64,000 nt of DNA, from positions 1-64,000 of the forward strand of contig DALYJJ010000017.1 of assembly GCA_031969915.1 (NCBI GenBank), in the 5' to 3' direction. The notes beneath the pieces are model-generated. The model made no database searches. It worked only from the letters and a program-made list of their open reading frames with translations, and was not told the DNA's origin. Positions 32,838 to 41,137 of this stretch are shown one piece after another (position 1 is the stretch's first letter; every line of letters starts with the position of its first letter). This DNA comes from DALYJJ01 sp031969915 (GTDB lineage Bacteria; Acidobacteriota; Terriglobia; Bryobacterales; Bryobacteraceae). Made by a program: the position numbers and the translations under genes.

Positions 32838-33683
32838 ATGACTCCTTCCGCCGAAGCGGAAATCGTGTGCGCGCACAGCCCCGATTCCGATGACGCCTAC
32901 ATGTTTTACGCCCTGGCCACCCGGAAGATCCGGTCGCGCTTGGTTGCCTTCCGGCATGTGCTGGAGGACATCGAGTCCTTAAACCGCAAGGCGCGGGAAG
33001 GCGTGTTTGAGCTCTCAGCGATCTCCTACCATGCCTACCCGTATGTGGCCGATAAGTACGTCCTGATGGCGTCCGGATCGAGCGTGGGCGATGGCTACGG
33101 TCCGATGGTGGTGGCTCTGCACCCGTACACGCCGGAAGACTTGAAGGGCCGCAAGATCGCGGTGCCGGGTGAGTTGACCACGGCTTACCTGGTGATGAAG
33201 ATCATGGAGCCGGACTTCGAGCCCGTGGTGGTGCCCTTCGACAAGATCCTGGACGCGGTGCTGGAGCGGAGCGTAGACGCGGGCCTGGTGATTCACGAAG
33301 CGCAGTTGACCTATGCGCGTGGCGGCTTTCACCAGGTGGTGGAGTTGGGCCGCTGGTGGAAGAAGACGTTCAACTTGCCGCTGCCGCTGGGCGCGAATGC
33401 GCTGCGCCGGAACCTGCCGGCGGACGTGCAGGCCGAGTGCTGCCGCCTGATGCGCGAGAGCATCGAGTACGCGCTGAGCCACACCGAAGAGGCGCTGAAC
33501 TACGCGATGCAGTTCGCCCGCGACATGGAAGCGCCGCTCGCGGAAAAGTTCGTGGGCATGTACGTCAACCACTACACCGTGGACTGTGGGGAACTGGTGC
33601 CCAAAGCCGCGCAGAAGCTGCTGGATCTGGGCCATGAAGTAGGTCTCATCCCCAGGCGCATCGACGTGGAGTTCGTCCGCTAA
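32838..33683 (+). CDS. mqnD: MqnD-like 1,4-dihydroxy-6-naphthoate synthase (futalosine menaquinone pathway)
   Basis: 281 aa. A periplasmic-binding-protein-like fold without a signal peptide, as in MqnA/MqnD. Motifs: 'AHSPDSDDAYMFYALA' at the N-terminus, 'ELSAISYHAYPYVAD', 'IAVPGELTTAYLVMKI' and 'VDAGLVIHEAQLTY', whose HE/His pair is the catalytic site region. The first motif differs from the 'SPCPND' of typical MqnD, so MqnA-like or a variant is possible. Menaquinone made this way would be the acceptor for the Hyb-type hydrogenase. TATAGT lies 12 bases before the start. Confidence 0.75.
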   Translation: MTPSAEAEIVCAHSPDSDDAYMFYALATRKIRSRLVAFRHVLEDIESLNRKAREGVFELSAISYHAYPYVADKYVLMASGSSVGDGYGPMVVALHPYTPEDLKGRKIAVPGELTTAYLVMKIMEPDFEPVVVPFDKILDAVLERSVDAGLVIHEAQLTYARGGFHQVVELGRWWKKTFNLPLPLGANALRRNLPADVQAECCRLMRESIEYALSHTEEALNYAMQFARDMEAPLAEKFVGMYVNHYTVDCGELVPKAAQKLLDLGHEVGLIPRRIDVEFVR

Positions 33684-33699
33684 CCCGTACAATAGAAGC

Positions 33700-34980
33700 A
33701 TGTCACCGATGCGACTGCTGGCCGCCACGCTTGCCGTCTGTCTCGCCGTCCCGGCCCAGGACGCGGCGAAGGATCGTGCCCGCGCCGCGCGCGAGTTGGG
33801 GCGGCAGGGTTCGGAGTCGATTCCCAGGCTGCAACCCTACCTGGCCGACAACGACCTGGAAGTGCGCCTGGAGGCGGTGAAGGCGCTGGTGGAAATCGGA
33901 ACCCAGCACAGCCTGGAACCGCTGCTGGCGGCAACGCGCGACATCGATCCCGAGATCCAGATTCGCGCCACGGACGGGCTCGTGAACTTCTACCTGCCGG
34001 GCTATGTGAAGACGGGCCTGACCGCCCGGCTGAAGCGCGCCGGATCGAAGATCACCACCTCGTTCGGCGCTTCGAATGAGATCGACCCGATCCCGCCCTA
34101 CGTCACGGTTCGGCCCGAGGTGATCGCCACGCTCGGCAAACTGGCCCGCGGCGGGTCGACGCTGGAGGCGCGCGCAAACGCGGCCCGCGCGGTGGGACTG
34201 CTGCGGGGGCAGGCGGCGATTCCGGATCTGCTCGAGGCGCTACGGACCAAGGACGACCAGGTGTTGTACGAATCGCTCATCGCCCTGCAGAAGATCCGCG
34301 ACGCATCGGCCGCGCCGAAGATCGCGTTTCTGTTGCGTGACCTGAACGAGAAGGTGCAAGTGGCGGCCATCGAAACCACCGGGCTGCTGCAGAACAAGGA
34401 AGCGCTGCCCGCTCTTCGCGATGCGTTCCAGCGCGCGCGTTCGAAGCGAGTGCAACGAGCCGCGCTCGGCGCCATCGCGATGATCCCGGACGAGGAGAAT
34501 CGGGCTCTCTACCGGCAGTTCTGGAACGACAAGGACGCGTCGATCCGCGCCGCCGCCGCGGAGGGTATCGCCCGGCTCGGTTCCCGGCAGGACGCGGCGG
34601 AGATGGAGAAGGCGTTCAACGAGGAGAAGAGCGCCGCCCCGCGGCTGGCCCGCGCTTTCGCGGCGGCCGGCACGGGCAAGACGGAGATCTCAGAGTTCAG
34701 CGCCCTGCAGTACCTGATCAACTCCTTGAACTCGCGCGCCTGGCGGGGTGTGGCCCTGCCGTACCTGGTGGAGTTGGCGCGGGTTCCGGAAGTTCGGACT
34801 TCCTTGCACACCGCGCTGACGAAGGGCACGCGGGACGAGAAGATGGGGTTGCTGGACGTGCTGGCACGGAGCGGCGGCGAGGATTCGCTGCGCCACGTGG
34901 ACGAGATGACCAAGGATCCCGACCCCGAGGTGGCCCAATCCGCGATTCGAGCGGCGCGCACCATCCGGGCGCGGAAGTAG
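33700..34980 (+). CDS. Exported HEAT-repeat protein
   Basis: 426 aa. Signal peptide MSPMRLLAATLAVCLAVPAQ. The rest is HEAT/PBS-lyase-like repeats with the pattern 'DLEVRLEAVKALVEIG', 'QVLYESLIALQKI', 'KVQVAAIETTGLL', 'SIRAAAAEGIARLG', 'PEVAQSAIRAARTI', an alpha-solenoid for protein binding. No catalytic motif. Probably in an operon with mqnD (16-base gap), though no functional link is evident. Confidence 0.85.
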   Translation: MSPMRLLAATLAVCLAVPAQDAAKDRARAARELGRQGSESIPRLQPYLADNDLEVRLEAVKALVEIGTQHSLEPLLAATRDIDPEIQIRATDGLVNFYLPGYVKTGLTARLKRAGSKITTSFGASNEIDPIPPYVTVRPEVIATLGKLARGGSTLEARANAARAVGLLRGQAAIPDLLEALRTKDDQVLYESLIALQKIRDASAAPKIAFLLRDLNEKVQVAAIETTGLLQNKEALPALRDAFQRARSKRVQRAALGAIAMIPDEENRALYRQFWNDKDASIRAAAAEGIARLGSRQDAAEMEKAFNEEKSAAPRLARAFAAAGTGKTEISEFSALQYLINSLNSRAWRGVALPYLVELARVPEVRTSLHTALTKGTRDEKMGLLDVLARSGGEDSLRHVDEMTKDPDPEVAQSAIRAARTIRARK

Positions 34981-34994
34981 GCGCAAACGCAAGA

Positions 34995-35025
34995 CAGGCG
35001 CCGGAACGGTTCGCTCCGGCGCCTG
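34995..35025. terminator. Hairpin between convergent genes
   Basis: CAGGCGCCGGA (34995-35005) pairs perfectly with TCCGGCGCCTG (35015-35025), an 11-bp stem with a nine-base loop. It sits between the HEAT gene stop and the stop of the small minus-strand gene. T-rich tails are weak on both sides (TTGCG downstream; TCTTGCG on the reverse), so it may act for both strands. Confidence 0.6.
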
Positions 35026-35045
35026 TTGCGAAAATCGAGGGTGAC

Positions 35046-35252
35046 TTACTTCGCCTTCTTCTGCTTCTGCTGACCGACGCGGATCTTGAACTGCTTCTGC
35101 TGGGCTTCAGCGTGGCCTTTCCAATCGAACCGCTTGGCCGCATCCGACAGGTAGGCGTCCACATTCGCGTCCTTGGGAAGCACGGCCATGATGGTCGCGC
35201 TCTGCCCGTCGGGACCCGCAATGCGAAAACGCTTCACGTTCGGGATGGACAT
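35046..35252 (-). CDS. Small basic protein of unknown function
   Basis: 68 aa from ATG 35252 (MSIPNVKRFRIAG). Basic, with a lysine/glutamine-rich tail ('KIRVGQQKQKKAK') that suggests nucleic-acid or ribosome binding. No recognisable domain. It converges on the HEAT gene across a strong hairpin and diverges from the amidotransferase 17 bases away. The phrase 'DANVDAYLSDAAKRFDWKG' is protein-like and argues against a chance ORF. Confidence 0.6.
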   Translation of the reverse strand: MSIPNVKRFRIAGPDGQSATIMAVLPKDANVDAYLSDAAKRFDWKGHAEAQQKQFKIRVGQQKQKKAK

Positions 35253-35269
35253 AACTCTATGATGATACC

Positions 35270-35899
35270 ATGCCGGCTGTCGCACTCACCTTTAGCGCCG
35301 GGAAGAAAGCGCCGCCGTACCGAGAAGCGCTGCGGCGCGTGGGCCTGGAGCCCTTCGATATCACGCCGTCCGCGCCGCGCGCCATGGACGGGCTGGACGG
35401 ATTGGTGCTGAGCGGCGGTTCGGACTTCGGCGACGACGACGCGCGGGACGAACTCGAAGCAGCCTGCCTGCAACAAGCGCTTGCCGCAAGGATTCCGGTG
35501 CTGGGCATCTGCCGCGGTCTGCAGATGATGAACATTGTGCTCGGCGGCAAGCTGCGAAAGCACGTGGACAACCACCGGTTCCCGGGCGTCGATCGCGTGC
35601 ACACCATCGACATCGTCCCCGGCTCGCGGCTCGCGTCGATCTTCCAGGGCGCCAAGTGGGCCGTCAATTCGCGGCATCACCAGGCGCTCGAGCCGCTTGC
35701 CGTCGCGAAGGGATTCCGCGTCACGGCCTCGGCGCCCGACAAGGTGATCGAAGCGGCGGAACTCGAAGGCGAGGCGTTCGTGGTCGGCGTCCAATGGCAT
35801 CCGGAAGACCGCATCGACACCGGCGACCTACCGCTGTTCGAGGCCTTCGCGGAGGCGGTCAGGAAAGCTGTTTCAACTCCGCGATCACACCGTCCGTGA
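35270..35899 (+). CDS. Class I glutamine amidotransferase-like hydrolase (peptidase C26, PuuD-like)
   Basis: 209 aa. Nucleophile elbow 'GICRGLQMMN' (Cys near residue 80), then 'RHHQALEPLA' and the His-Glu pair 'VQWHPEDR' near the C-terminus, so the catalytic triad is complete. It belongs to the gamma-glutamyl-GABA hydrolase group, but is about 40 residues shorter than PuuD, and no putrescine genes are near. Its last 41 bases overlap the convergent isocitrate dehydrogenase gene. Confidence 0.85.
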   Translation: MPAVALTFSAGKKAPPYREALRRVGLEPFDITPSAPRAMDGLDGLVLSGGSDFGDDDARDELEAACLQQALAARIPVLGICRGLQMMNIVLGGKLRKHVDNHRFPGVDRVHTIDIVPGSRLASIFQGAKWAVNSRHHQALEPLAVAKGFRVTASAPDKVIEAAELEGEAFVVGVQWHPEDRIDTGDLPLFEAFAEAVRKAVSTPRSHRP

Positions 35900-36875
35900 A
35901 GTGGCTGGTGGAACACTCGCCACCGACATCGCGCGTGAAATGACGGCCGCCGGCGTAGACGTTCCGGATGGCCGCGTGGAGCCGGCGCGCGGCCTCCGTC
36001 TCGCCCAGGTAGATGAGCATCATGGCGGCGGAGGACATCAGCGCCGTCGGGTTCGCCCAACCCTTGCCCGCGATATCCGGCGCGCTGCCGTGAACCGCCT
36101 CAAAGACCGCGTGGTCCTCGCCCATGTTCGCCCCGGGCGCGATGCCCAGGCCGCCCACCAGCCCCGCCGCGAGGTCGGAAACGATATCGCCGTACAGGTT
36201 CGGCAGTAACAGCACATCGAAGGTCTCGGGCCGCATCACCAGTTGCATGGACGCGTTGTCGACGATCAGTTCCTGGTACTCGATCTCCGGAAACTCCCCG
36301 GCCGTTTCCCGGCAGCAGCGGAGAAACAGGCCGTCGCTGAGCTTCATGATGTTCGCCTTGTGCACCGCGGTCACTTTCTTCCGGCCGTTCTTCCGCGCGT
36401 ACTCGAAGGCGTACCGGGCGATGCGCATGGACGCCGTCCGGGTGATGATCTTCAGGCTCTCGACGACGTCCTTCACCACTTCGTGCTCCAGGCCCGAATA
36501 GAGATCCTCGGTGTTCTCGCGGAAGATCACCATGTCGATCTTCACGTCCTGAAAGCGCGTCTTCAAGCCTGGCAGCGTGCGGATCGGCCGCACGTTGGCG
36601 AACAGATCGAGTTGCTTGCGCAGCGCCACGTTGACGCTTTGGAAGCCGCCCGCGATGGGCGTGGTCACCGGTCCCTTCAACCCTACGCGCGTTCGCTCCA
36701 GCGATTCGAGCACGTTGGGCGGCAGGGTCTTTCCGGAGGCGAGGATGATGTCCGAGGTCAGTTCCACGCGTTCCCACTCGATCGAGACGCCGGTCTCCTC
36801 GAGCACCCGCAGCGTGGCGTCGGCCACCTCGGGGCCGATGCCGTCACCGGGGATCAGAGTTACTTTGTAGGCCAC
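35859..36875 (-). CDS. icd: Isocitrate dehydrogenase, NAD-dependent type
   Basis: 338 aa from GTG 36875 (VAYKVTLIPGDGIGPEV); ATG 36893 would add six residues. Isocitrate-type substrate loop 'GGFQSVNVALRKQLDLFANVRP' region (Ser and Asn before the Arg), rather than the isopropylmalate 'LLxLRK' pattern. Catalytic 'KANIMKLSDGLF', 'LIVDNASMQLV' and metal Asp 'LYGDIVSDLAAGLVGG'. The cofactor loop reads 'HGSAPDIAGKGWANPTA', Asp-Ile as in NAD-dependent enzymes. TCA cycle. Its start lies 36 bases from the divergent purH start. Confidence 0.88.
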   Translation of the reverse strand: MAYKVTLIPGDGIGPEVADATLRVLEETGVSIEWERVELTSDIILASGKTLPPNVLESLERTRVGLKGPVTTPIAGGFQSVNVALRKQLDLFANVRPIRTLPGLKTRFQDVKIDMVIFRENTEDLYSGLEHEVVKDVVESLKIITRTASMRIARYAFEYARKNGRKKVTAVHKANIMKLSDGLFLRCCRETAGEFPEIEYQELIVDNASMQLVMRPETFDVLLLPNLYGDIVSDLAAGLVGGLGIAPGANMGEDHAVFEAVHGSAPDIAGKGWANPTALMSSAAMMLIYLGETEAARRLHAAIRNVYAGGRHFTRDVGGECSTSHFTDGVIAELKQLS

Positions 36876-36911
36876 GACTCGATTCTGGCACACGTGTCAA
36901 AATGGCTTCTC

Positions 36912-38462
36912 ATGCCCAAGATCGAGCGAGCCCTGCTAAGCGTCACGGACAAGTCTGGTCTGGTGGATTTCGCGCGCGGACTGAGCGCCCTGGGCGTGGA
37001 GTTAGTCTCCACGGGAGGCACTGCGCGCCTGTTGCGCGAGGCTGGGCTGGCGGTGAAGGACGTTGCGGAGGTGACCGGATTTCCGGAGATGCTCGACGGC
37101 CGCGTGAAGACCATCCATCCGCGGGTGGCGGGCGGCGTTCTGGCGGTGCGATCGAAGCCCGAGCATATGACCGCGCTCGCCGCGCACGGGATTCCCACGA
37201 TCGACATGGTGGTGGTGAACCTCTACGCCTTCGAGAAATACGCGGAGAGAGAAGGCGTCGAGTTCGAGGAGCTGATCGAGAACATCGACATCGGCGGGCC
37301 GACGATGATTCGCGCGGCGGCGAAGAACTGGCAGGACGTCGCGGTGGTGACGAGCGCGGCGGACTACGGGGCGCTGCTCGAAGAACTGGGCGCCGGCGGC
37401 ACGCTGTCACGCGCCACGTGCTGGCGGCTGGCCGTGGCTGCCTTCACGCTCACCGCCTCCTACGATCGCGCGATCAGCGCGCGGTTGGCGCGCATCGCGG
37501 TGGACGACGCCGGCGTGCACGACGAGAAGCCGGCCCTGCCCGCGGTGCTCGATATCCGCGCGCCGCGGGCGATGCCCCTGCGGTACGGCGAGAACCCCCA
37601 CCAGGCGGCCGCGCTCTACGCCGCGTCGACTTCGGGCATCGCGGGCGCCACGCAGATCCAGGGCAAGGAACTCTCCTACAACAACCTGGTGGACCTGGAC
37701 GCCGCCTGGCAGTTGATCTCCGAGTTCGACCGCCCGGCGTCGGCGATCATCAAGCACACCAACCCCTGCGGCTGCGCCGAGCAGCAGTCGCTCGCGGAGA
37801 GCTATCGCAAGGCCTTCGAAGCCGACCCGGTCTCCGCGTTCGGCGGCGTGCTGGCCTTCAACCGGCCGCTCGACGGCGAGACGGCGGCCGAAGTCGCGAA
37901 GACGTTCATCGAGGCCATCGCCGCGCCCGATTACACGCCGGAGGCGCTCACCGTCCTGTCGGCCAAGAAGAACCTTCGCCTGGTACGGGCCGGCGGCGGA
38001 CTGGACCCGCTGGTGGTGAAGAGCATCACCGGCGGCTACCTGGTGCAGACCGCGGATGCGAAAACGTTGGACCGGGCGGCCGCCCGAGTGGTGAGTGCGC
38101 GGCCGCCGTCGGACGAAGAATGGCGCGCCCTGGAGTTCGGCTGGAAGGTGGCCAAGCACGTGAAGTCGAACGCCATCGTGTATGCGCGCGAAGGGCAGGC
38201 CATCAGCGCCGGCGCAGGTCAGATGAGCCGGGTGGACAGCGTGAAAGTCGGCGCGATGAAAGCGGTGCTGCCGCTGGCCGGCGCGGTGCTCGCCTCGGAT
38301 GCGTTCTTCCCCTTCCCCGACGGCCTGGAAGAAGCGGCGCGCCATGGGATCACCGCGGCCATTCAGCCCGGAGGCTCGGTGAAGGACCAGGACGTGATTG
38401 CGGCGGCCGACCGGCTGGGCCTGGCCATGGTCTTCACCGGCATCCGCCACTTCCGGCATTAG
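36912..38462 (+). CDS. purH: Bifunctional AICAR formyltransferase/IMP cyclohydrolase
   Basis: 516 aa, the usual length. Carries out the last two steps of IMP synthesis. The N-terminal MGS-like cyclohydrolase domain has 'LLSVTDKSGLVDFARGL', 'STGGTARLLREAG' and 'GRVKTIHPRVAGG'. The AICAR transformylase domain has 'LRYGENPHQAAALY', 'IKHTNPCGCA' (the catalytic Lys-His pair) and 'DPVSAFGG'. GuaB in the same window uses its product IMP. No clear ribosome-binding site; the leader must be very short. Confidence 0.97.
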   Translation: MPKIERALLSVTDKSGLVDFARGLSALGVELVSTGGTARLLREAGLAVKDVAEVTGFPEMLDGRVKTIHPRVAGGVLAVRSKPEHMTALAAHGIPTIDMVVVNLYAFEKYAEREGVEFEELIENIDIGGPTMIRAAAKNWQDVAVVTSAADYGALLEELGAGGTLSRATCWRLAVAAFTLTASYDRAISARLARIAVDDAGVHDEKPALPAVLDIRAPRAMPLRYGENPHQAAALYAASTSGIAGATQIQGKELSYNNLVDLDAAWQLISEFDRPASAIIKHTNPCGCAEQQSLAESYRKAFEADPVSAFGGVLAFNRPLDGETAAEVAKTFIEAIAAPDYTPEALTVLSAKKNLRLVRAGGGLDPLVVKSITGGYLVQTADAKTLDRAAARVVSARPPSDEEWRALEFGWKVAKHVKSNAIVYAREGQAISAGAGQMSRVDSVKVGAMKAVLPLAGAVLASDAFFPFPDGLEEAARHGITAAIQPGGSVKDQDVIAAADRLGLAMVFTGIRHFRH

Positions 38463-38497
38463 GCGGCCGCGGTCCGCGCGTCGAGCGAGCGGGGACT

Positions 38498-39069
38498 CTA
38501 GGCCGTGTAGCTGTTCGAAATCGCCTTGCGCGCCAGCAGCGCGGCCGACGGGCGGAGTTCGAAGCCGAGCCCGTCCAGTTGGATCGCCACCTCGTTCACC
38601 GCCTCCTCAATCCCCGCGCGCACGGCCTCGGAAATCGCGCCGGCGTACGTTGACGAGCGGGGGACGATTCCGACCAGCACCAGGTACGCCGGCATCTCGT
38701 CGAGCAGTTCCAGCGTAATCAGCGCTTCCTTTACCGCGGGATCGTGCGGGCTCACCCGCGGCTGCGCAGGCATCTTGCGAAGCGCTTCCTTGCCGTACAG
38801 CCGGACGGTACCCGGCGGAGCGTCGGCGTGGACGGCGTCGATCAGGTGATGACCGAACTGGGGCTGCGGGTGATCGGCANNNNNNNNNNCAGGATGATCG
38901 CGTCGAAGCCCGCCATGTAGGTCGTCAGATCGATGCCCGGCGTCCCCAGGTCCGCCACCGTCACGTCATCGCCGTAATCGTACAAGGATTCGAACAGGCG
39001 CACCGCCTCCACACCGGCCGCGTCGTCGCCCATCAACGTGCTGCCCAGCCCGAAGACTGCCGCCTTCAC
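38498..39069 (-). CDS. hybD: Hydrogenase maturation protease, interrupted by an assembly gap
   Basis: Starts GTG 39069, overlapping the hemerythrin stop (GTGA). Cleaves the C-terminal tail of the [NiFe] large subunit after nickel insertion. N-terminal half: 'FGLGSTLMGDDAAGVEAV' nickel-site motif and 'AGFDAIIL'. Then ten Ns break the frame. C-terminal half, in another frame: 'IDAVHADAPPGTVRLYG' and 'RVSPHDPAV', with the family's Asp and His ligands. Removing 38847-38893 (between two CAGG) restores a continuous 174-aa HybD-like protein reading 'AIILIDAV'. The break is thus an assembly error, not a pseudogene. Confidence 0.85.
38880..38889. other. Assembly gap (10 N) with about 33 foreign bases at its left edge
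   Basis: The bases 38847-38879 do not fit the protease frame. The true junction is most simply CAGG (38843-38846) joined to the base after CAGG (38890-38893). Confidence 0.8.
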
Positions 39070-39467
39070 GAGGTCGCGCCCGCCCCCATCCCGGCCGCCG
39101 TTTCACGGTCCATGTAGAGGACGAACGCCTCGTCGGCGGTCTCGATGTGTCCCACCAGCCAGTCGCGCAGTTTGGGCAGCACCTCGCCCGCCGGGCCGCC
39201 GTCGTGCAATGCGGCCTCCAGACGGCGCACTTCGCGAATCAACCGGTCGTGCTCCAGAACGTGGGCCTCATAGCCCGGGTACCCCTGCCGCCGCATCAGG
39301 GACTGTTCGGAGACGAAGTGCATCTCGGTGAAATCGATGAGCTGATTCAGCAGATTCCGAAGCCCGGAATTGCTTTCGCCCTGGCTCACCGCCGAGCCAA
39401 GGTCGTCCAACAGCTTGATCTGCGTTTCGTGTTCGGCCGACATGGCCGCGAGTGAAGCGTTCGGCAT
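39066..39467 (-). CDS. Bacteriohemerythrin in the hydrogenase operon
   Basis: 133 aa. ATG 39467 overlaps the large-subunit TAA (TAATG), so it is translationally coupled. A complete set of seven di-iron ligands is present at the right spacing: His13, His50, Glu54, His69, His73, His107 and Asp112 ('HFVSE', 'HVLEH', 'HIETAD'). Hemerythrins bind O2 reversibly and can act as scavengers, carriers or sensors. There is no signal peptide, so it is cytoplasmic, where the large subunit is matured before Tat export. Known Hyb operons of E. coli lack such a gene. Confidence 0.88.
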   Translation of the reverse strand: MPNASLAAMSAEHETQIKLLDDLGSAVSQGESNSGLRNLLNQLIDFTEMHFVSEQSLMRRQGYPGYEAHVLEHDRLIREVRRLEAALHDGGPAGEVLPKLRDWLVGHIETADEAFVLYMDRETAAGMGAGATS

Positions 39468-41137
39468 TACAGCACCTGTATGCGGGACGTCTCGCGTCCC
39501 TCCGGGTCTAGGGTATGCACGGCGCATGCCAAACAGGGATCGAAGGAATGCACCGTTCTGAGCACTTCCAGAGGCTTTTCGGAGTCCGCCACGGGATTGC
39601 CCACGAGAGAGGCCTCGTACGGTCCTTTGCTGCTTTTCTCGTCCCGGGGGCTGGCGTTCCAGGTCGTCGGCACGACGGCCTGATAGTTCGAGATCTTCCC
39701 GTCCTTCACCACCACCCAATGCGACAAGGCTCCGCGCGGGGCCTCATGAAAGCCCACGCCGTGGATCTCGTCCTTGGGGAATGTGGGACGGTTAAAGATA
39801 TCCGAATCTCCGGAAGCAATATTATCGACCAAAAGCTGCCAATGTTTTACAGCTAATTCTGAAAGAATCCCCGCTCGTACCGCCCGCGCGGCAATCCGCC
39901 CCAGCGTCGAGTGCAAAGCGGCCGGCGGGAGCTTTGCCTTCTCTACCCATTTCCGCGTAAGGGTATGCCCGGTGGCATATCCCACCAGCACCTGGGCGAG
40001 GGGGCCCACCTGCATGGCTTTGCCCTGAAAACGGGGTGCTTTCACCCAGGAGTACTTCCCCTCTGGGTTGAAATCCGAAAACGCCGGATCGGTTTCGCCT
40101 TTCCACGGATGAAGCGTGCCGGAGCCCTTGTACCAGGCGTGGGCCACGTTCTCGGTCACGCCTTCGCGCAGCGTCGCGTCGTCGTAGCTCCGGATGGGCC
40201 TTGCATTCTCGATGCCCCCGTCCAAAATGATGCCCCCGGGCAGATCGAACGCCGTACCCTTGGGGTCCGTCGGCAGATCGGGAACCGCGAGGTAGTTGTT
40301 CACCCCCTTCCCGTACTGGAACCAGTCCGGGTACAGGGAGGCGATCGCGCAGGCGTCGGGGAAGTACACCTGCTGGGTGAACGCAATCACGTCGTCGAAG
40401 AGGCTCTTCACCGCGTAGAGCTTCTCCATGTTCAAGGTGGCCTGGTTGTCCAGGTTGATGGCGTTCGCCACCCCTCCCACCGCCAGATTCTGGATGTTCG
40501 GCGTCTTGCTACCCAGGATGGCCACGATCTGGTTCGCCTTCCGCTGGTACTCGATCGCCTGGAGGTAGTGCGACACGGCGACCAGGTTCACCTCCGGCGA
40601 GAGGCGCATCGCCGGATGGCCCCAGTAGCCGTGGGCGAACATGCCAAGCTGGCCCTTTTCGACAAAAGCCCGTAGCCGGTCCTGCACGGCCTTCAAGTCG
40701 GCGCGGCCGTTCTTCGGCCACTCGGAAAGCGATTCGGCGACGGAAGCCGCCTTGGTGGGGTCGGCCTTGAGAGCCGAGACCACGTCCACCCAGTCGAGCG
40801 CGCAGAGGTGGTAGAAGTGCACGATGTGGTCGTGCAAGGCGTGCGCGATCAGGATCAGATTGCGGATGTAGACGGCGTTCGGCGGGATCTCCAGCCGCAG
40901 GGCGTCCTCGACGGCGCGGACGCTGGCCATGGCGTGCACCGTGGTGCACACGCCGCAGAAGCGCTGCGTGAAGACCCAGGCCTCGCGCGGGTCGCGCCCC
41001 AGGAGGATCTTCTCGATCCCCCGCCACATGGTGCCCGACGCCCAGGCGTTCTGCACCGCGCCCTGATCCACTTCGACGTCAATCCGCAGGTGCCCCTCAA
41101 TGCGCGTCACCGGATCGATCACAATTCGCTTGCTCAA
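39467..41137 (-). CDS. hybC: [NiFe]-hydrogenase large subunit, group 1c (HybC-like)
   Basis: 556 aa from TTG 41137, overlapping the hybB stop (TTGA); no ATG/GTG gives the family N-terminus 'KRIVIDPVTRIEGH', and GGGGGG lies upstream. Ni ligands: Cys61/Cys64 in 'RFCGVCTTVH' and Cys535/Cys538 in 'DPCLACAVH'. The 15-residue tail TLDPEGRETSRIQVL would be removed after His541 by HybD. Exported as a complex with the Tat-bearing small subunit. All ligands are cysteine, so it does not need the SelB pathway. E. coli HybC is 567 aa. Confidence 0.95.
   Translation of the reverse strand: MSKRIVIDPVTRIEGHLRIDVEVDQGAVQNAWASGTMWRGIEKILLGRDPREAWVFTQRFCGVCTTVHAMASVRAVEDALRLEIPPNAVYIRNLILIAHALHDHIVHFYHLCALDWVDVVSALKADPTKAASVAESLSEWPKNGRADLKAVQDRLRAFVEKGQLGMFAHGYWGHPAMRLSPEVNLVAVSHYLQAIEYQRKANQIVAILGSKTPNIQNLAVGGVANAINLDNQATLNMEKLYAVKSLFDDVIAFTQQVYFPDACAIASLYPDWFQYGKGVNNYLAVPDLPTDPKGTAFDLPGGIILDGGIENARPIRSYDDATLREGVTENVAHAWYKGSGTLHPWKGETDPAFSDFNPEGKYSWVKAPRFQGKAMQVGPLAQVLVGYATGHTLTRKWVEKAKLPPAALHSTLGRIAARAVRAGILSELAVKHWQLLVDNIASGDSDIFNRPTFPKDEIHGVGFHEAPRGALSHWVVVKDGKISNYQAVVPTTWNASPRDEKSSKGPYEASLVGNPVADSEKPLEVLRTVHSFDPCLACAVHTLDPEGRETSRIQVL

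Noticed and set aside
38498..39069. hybD as a pseudogene with a frameshift
   Set aside because: The break coincides with the ten Ns, and removing 47 bases between matching CAGG sequences restores the complete conserved frame, so an assembly artefact explains it.
39467..41137. Selenocysteine in the hydrogenase large subunit, suggested by selB in the window
   Set aside because: All four nickel-ligand positions are encoded as cysteine and no in-frame TGA is present.
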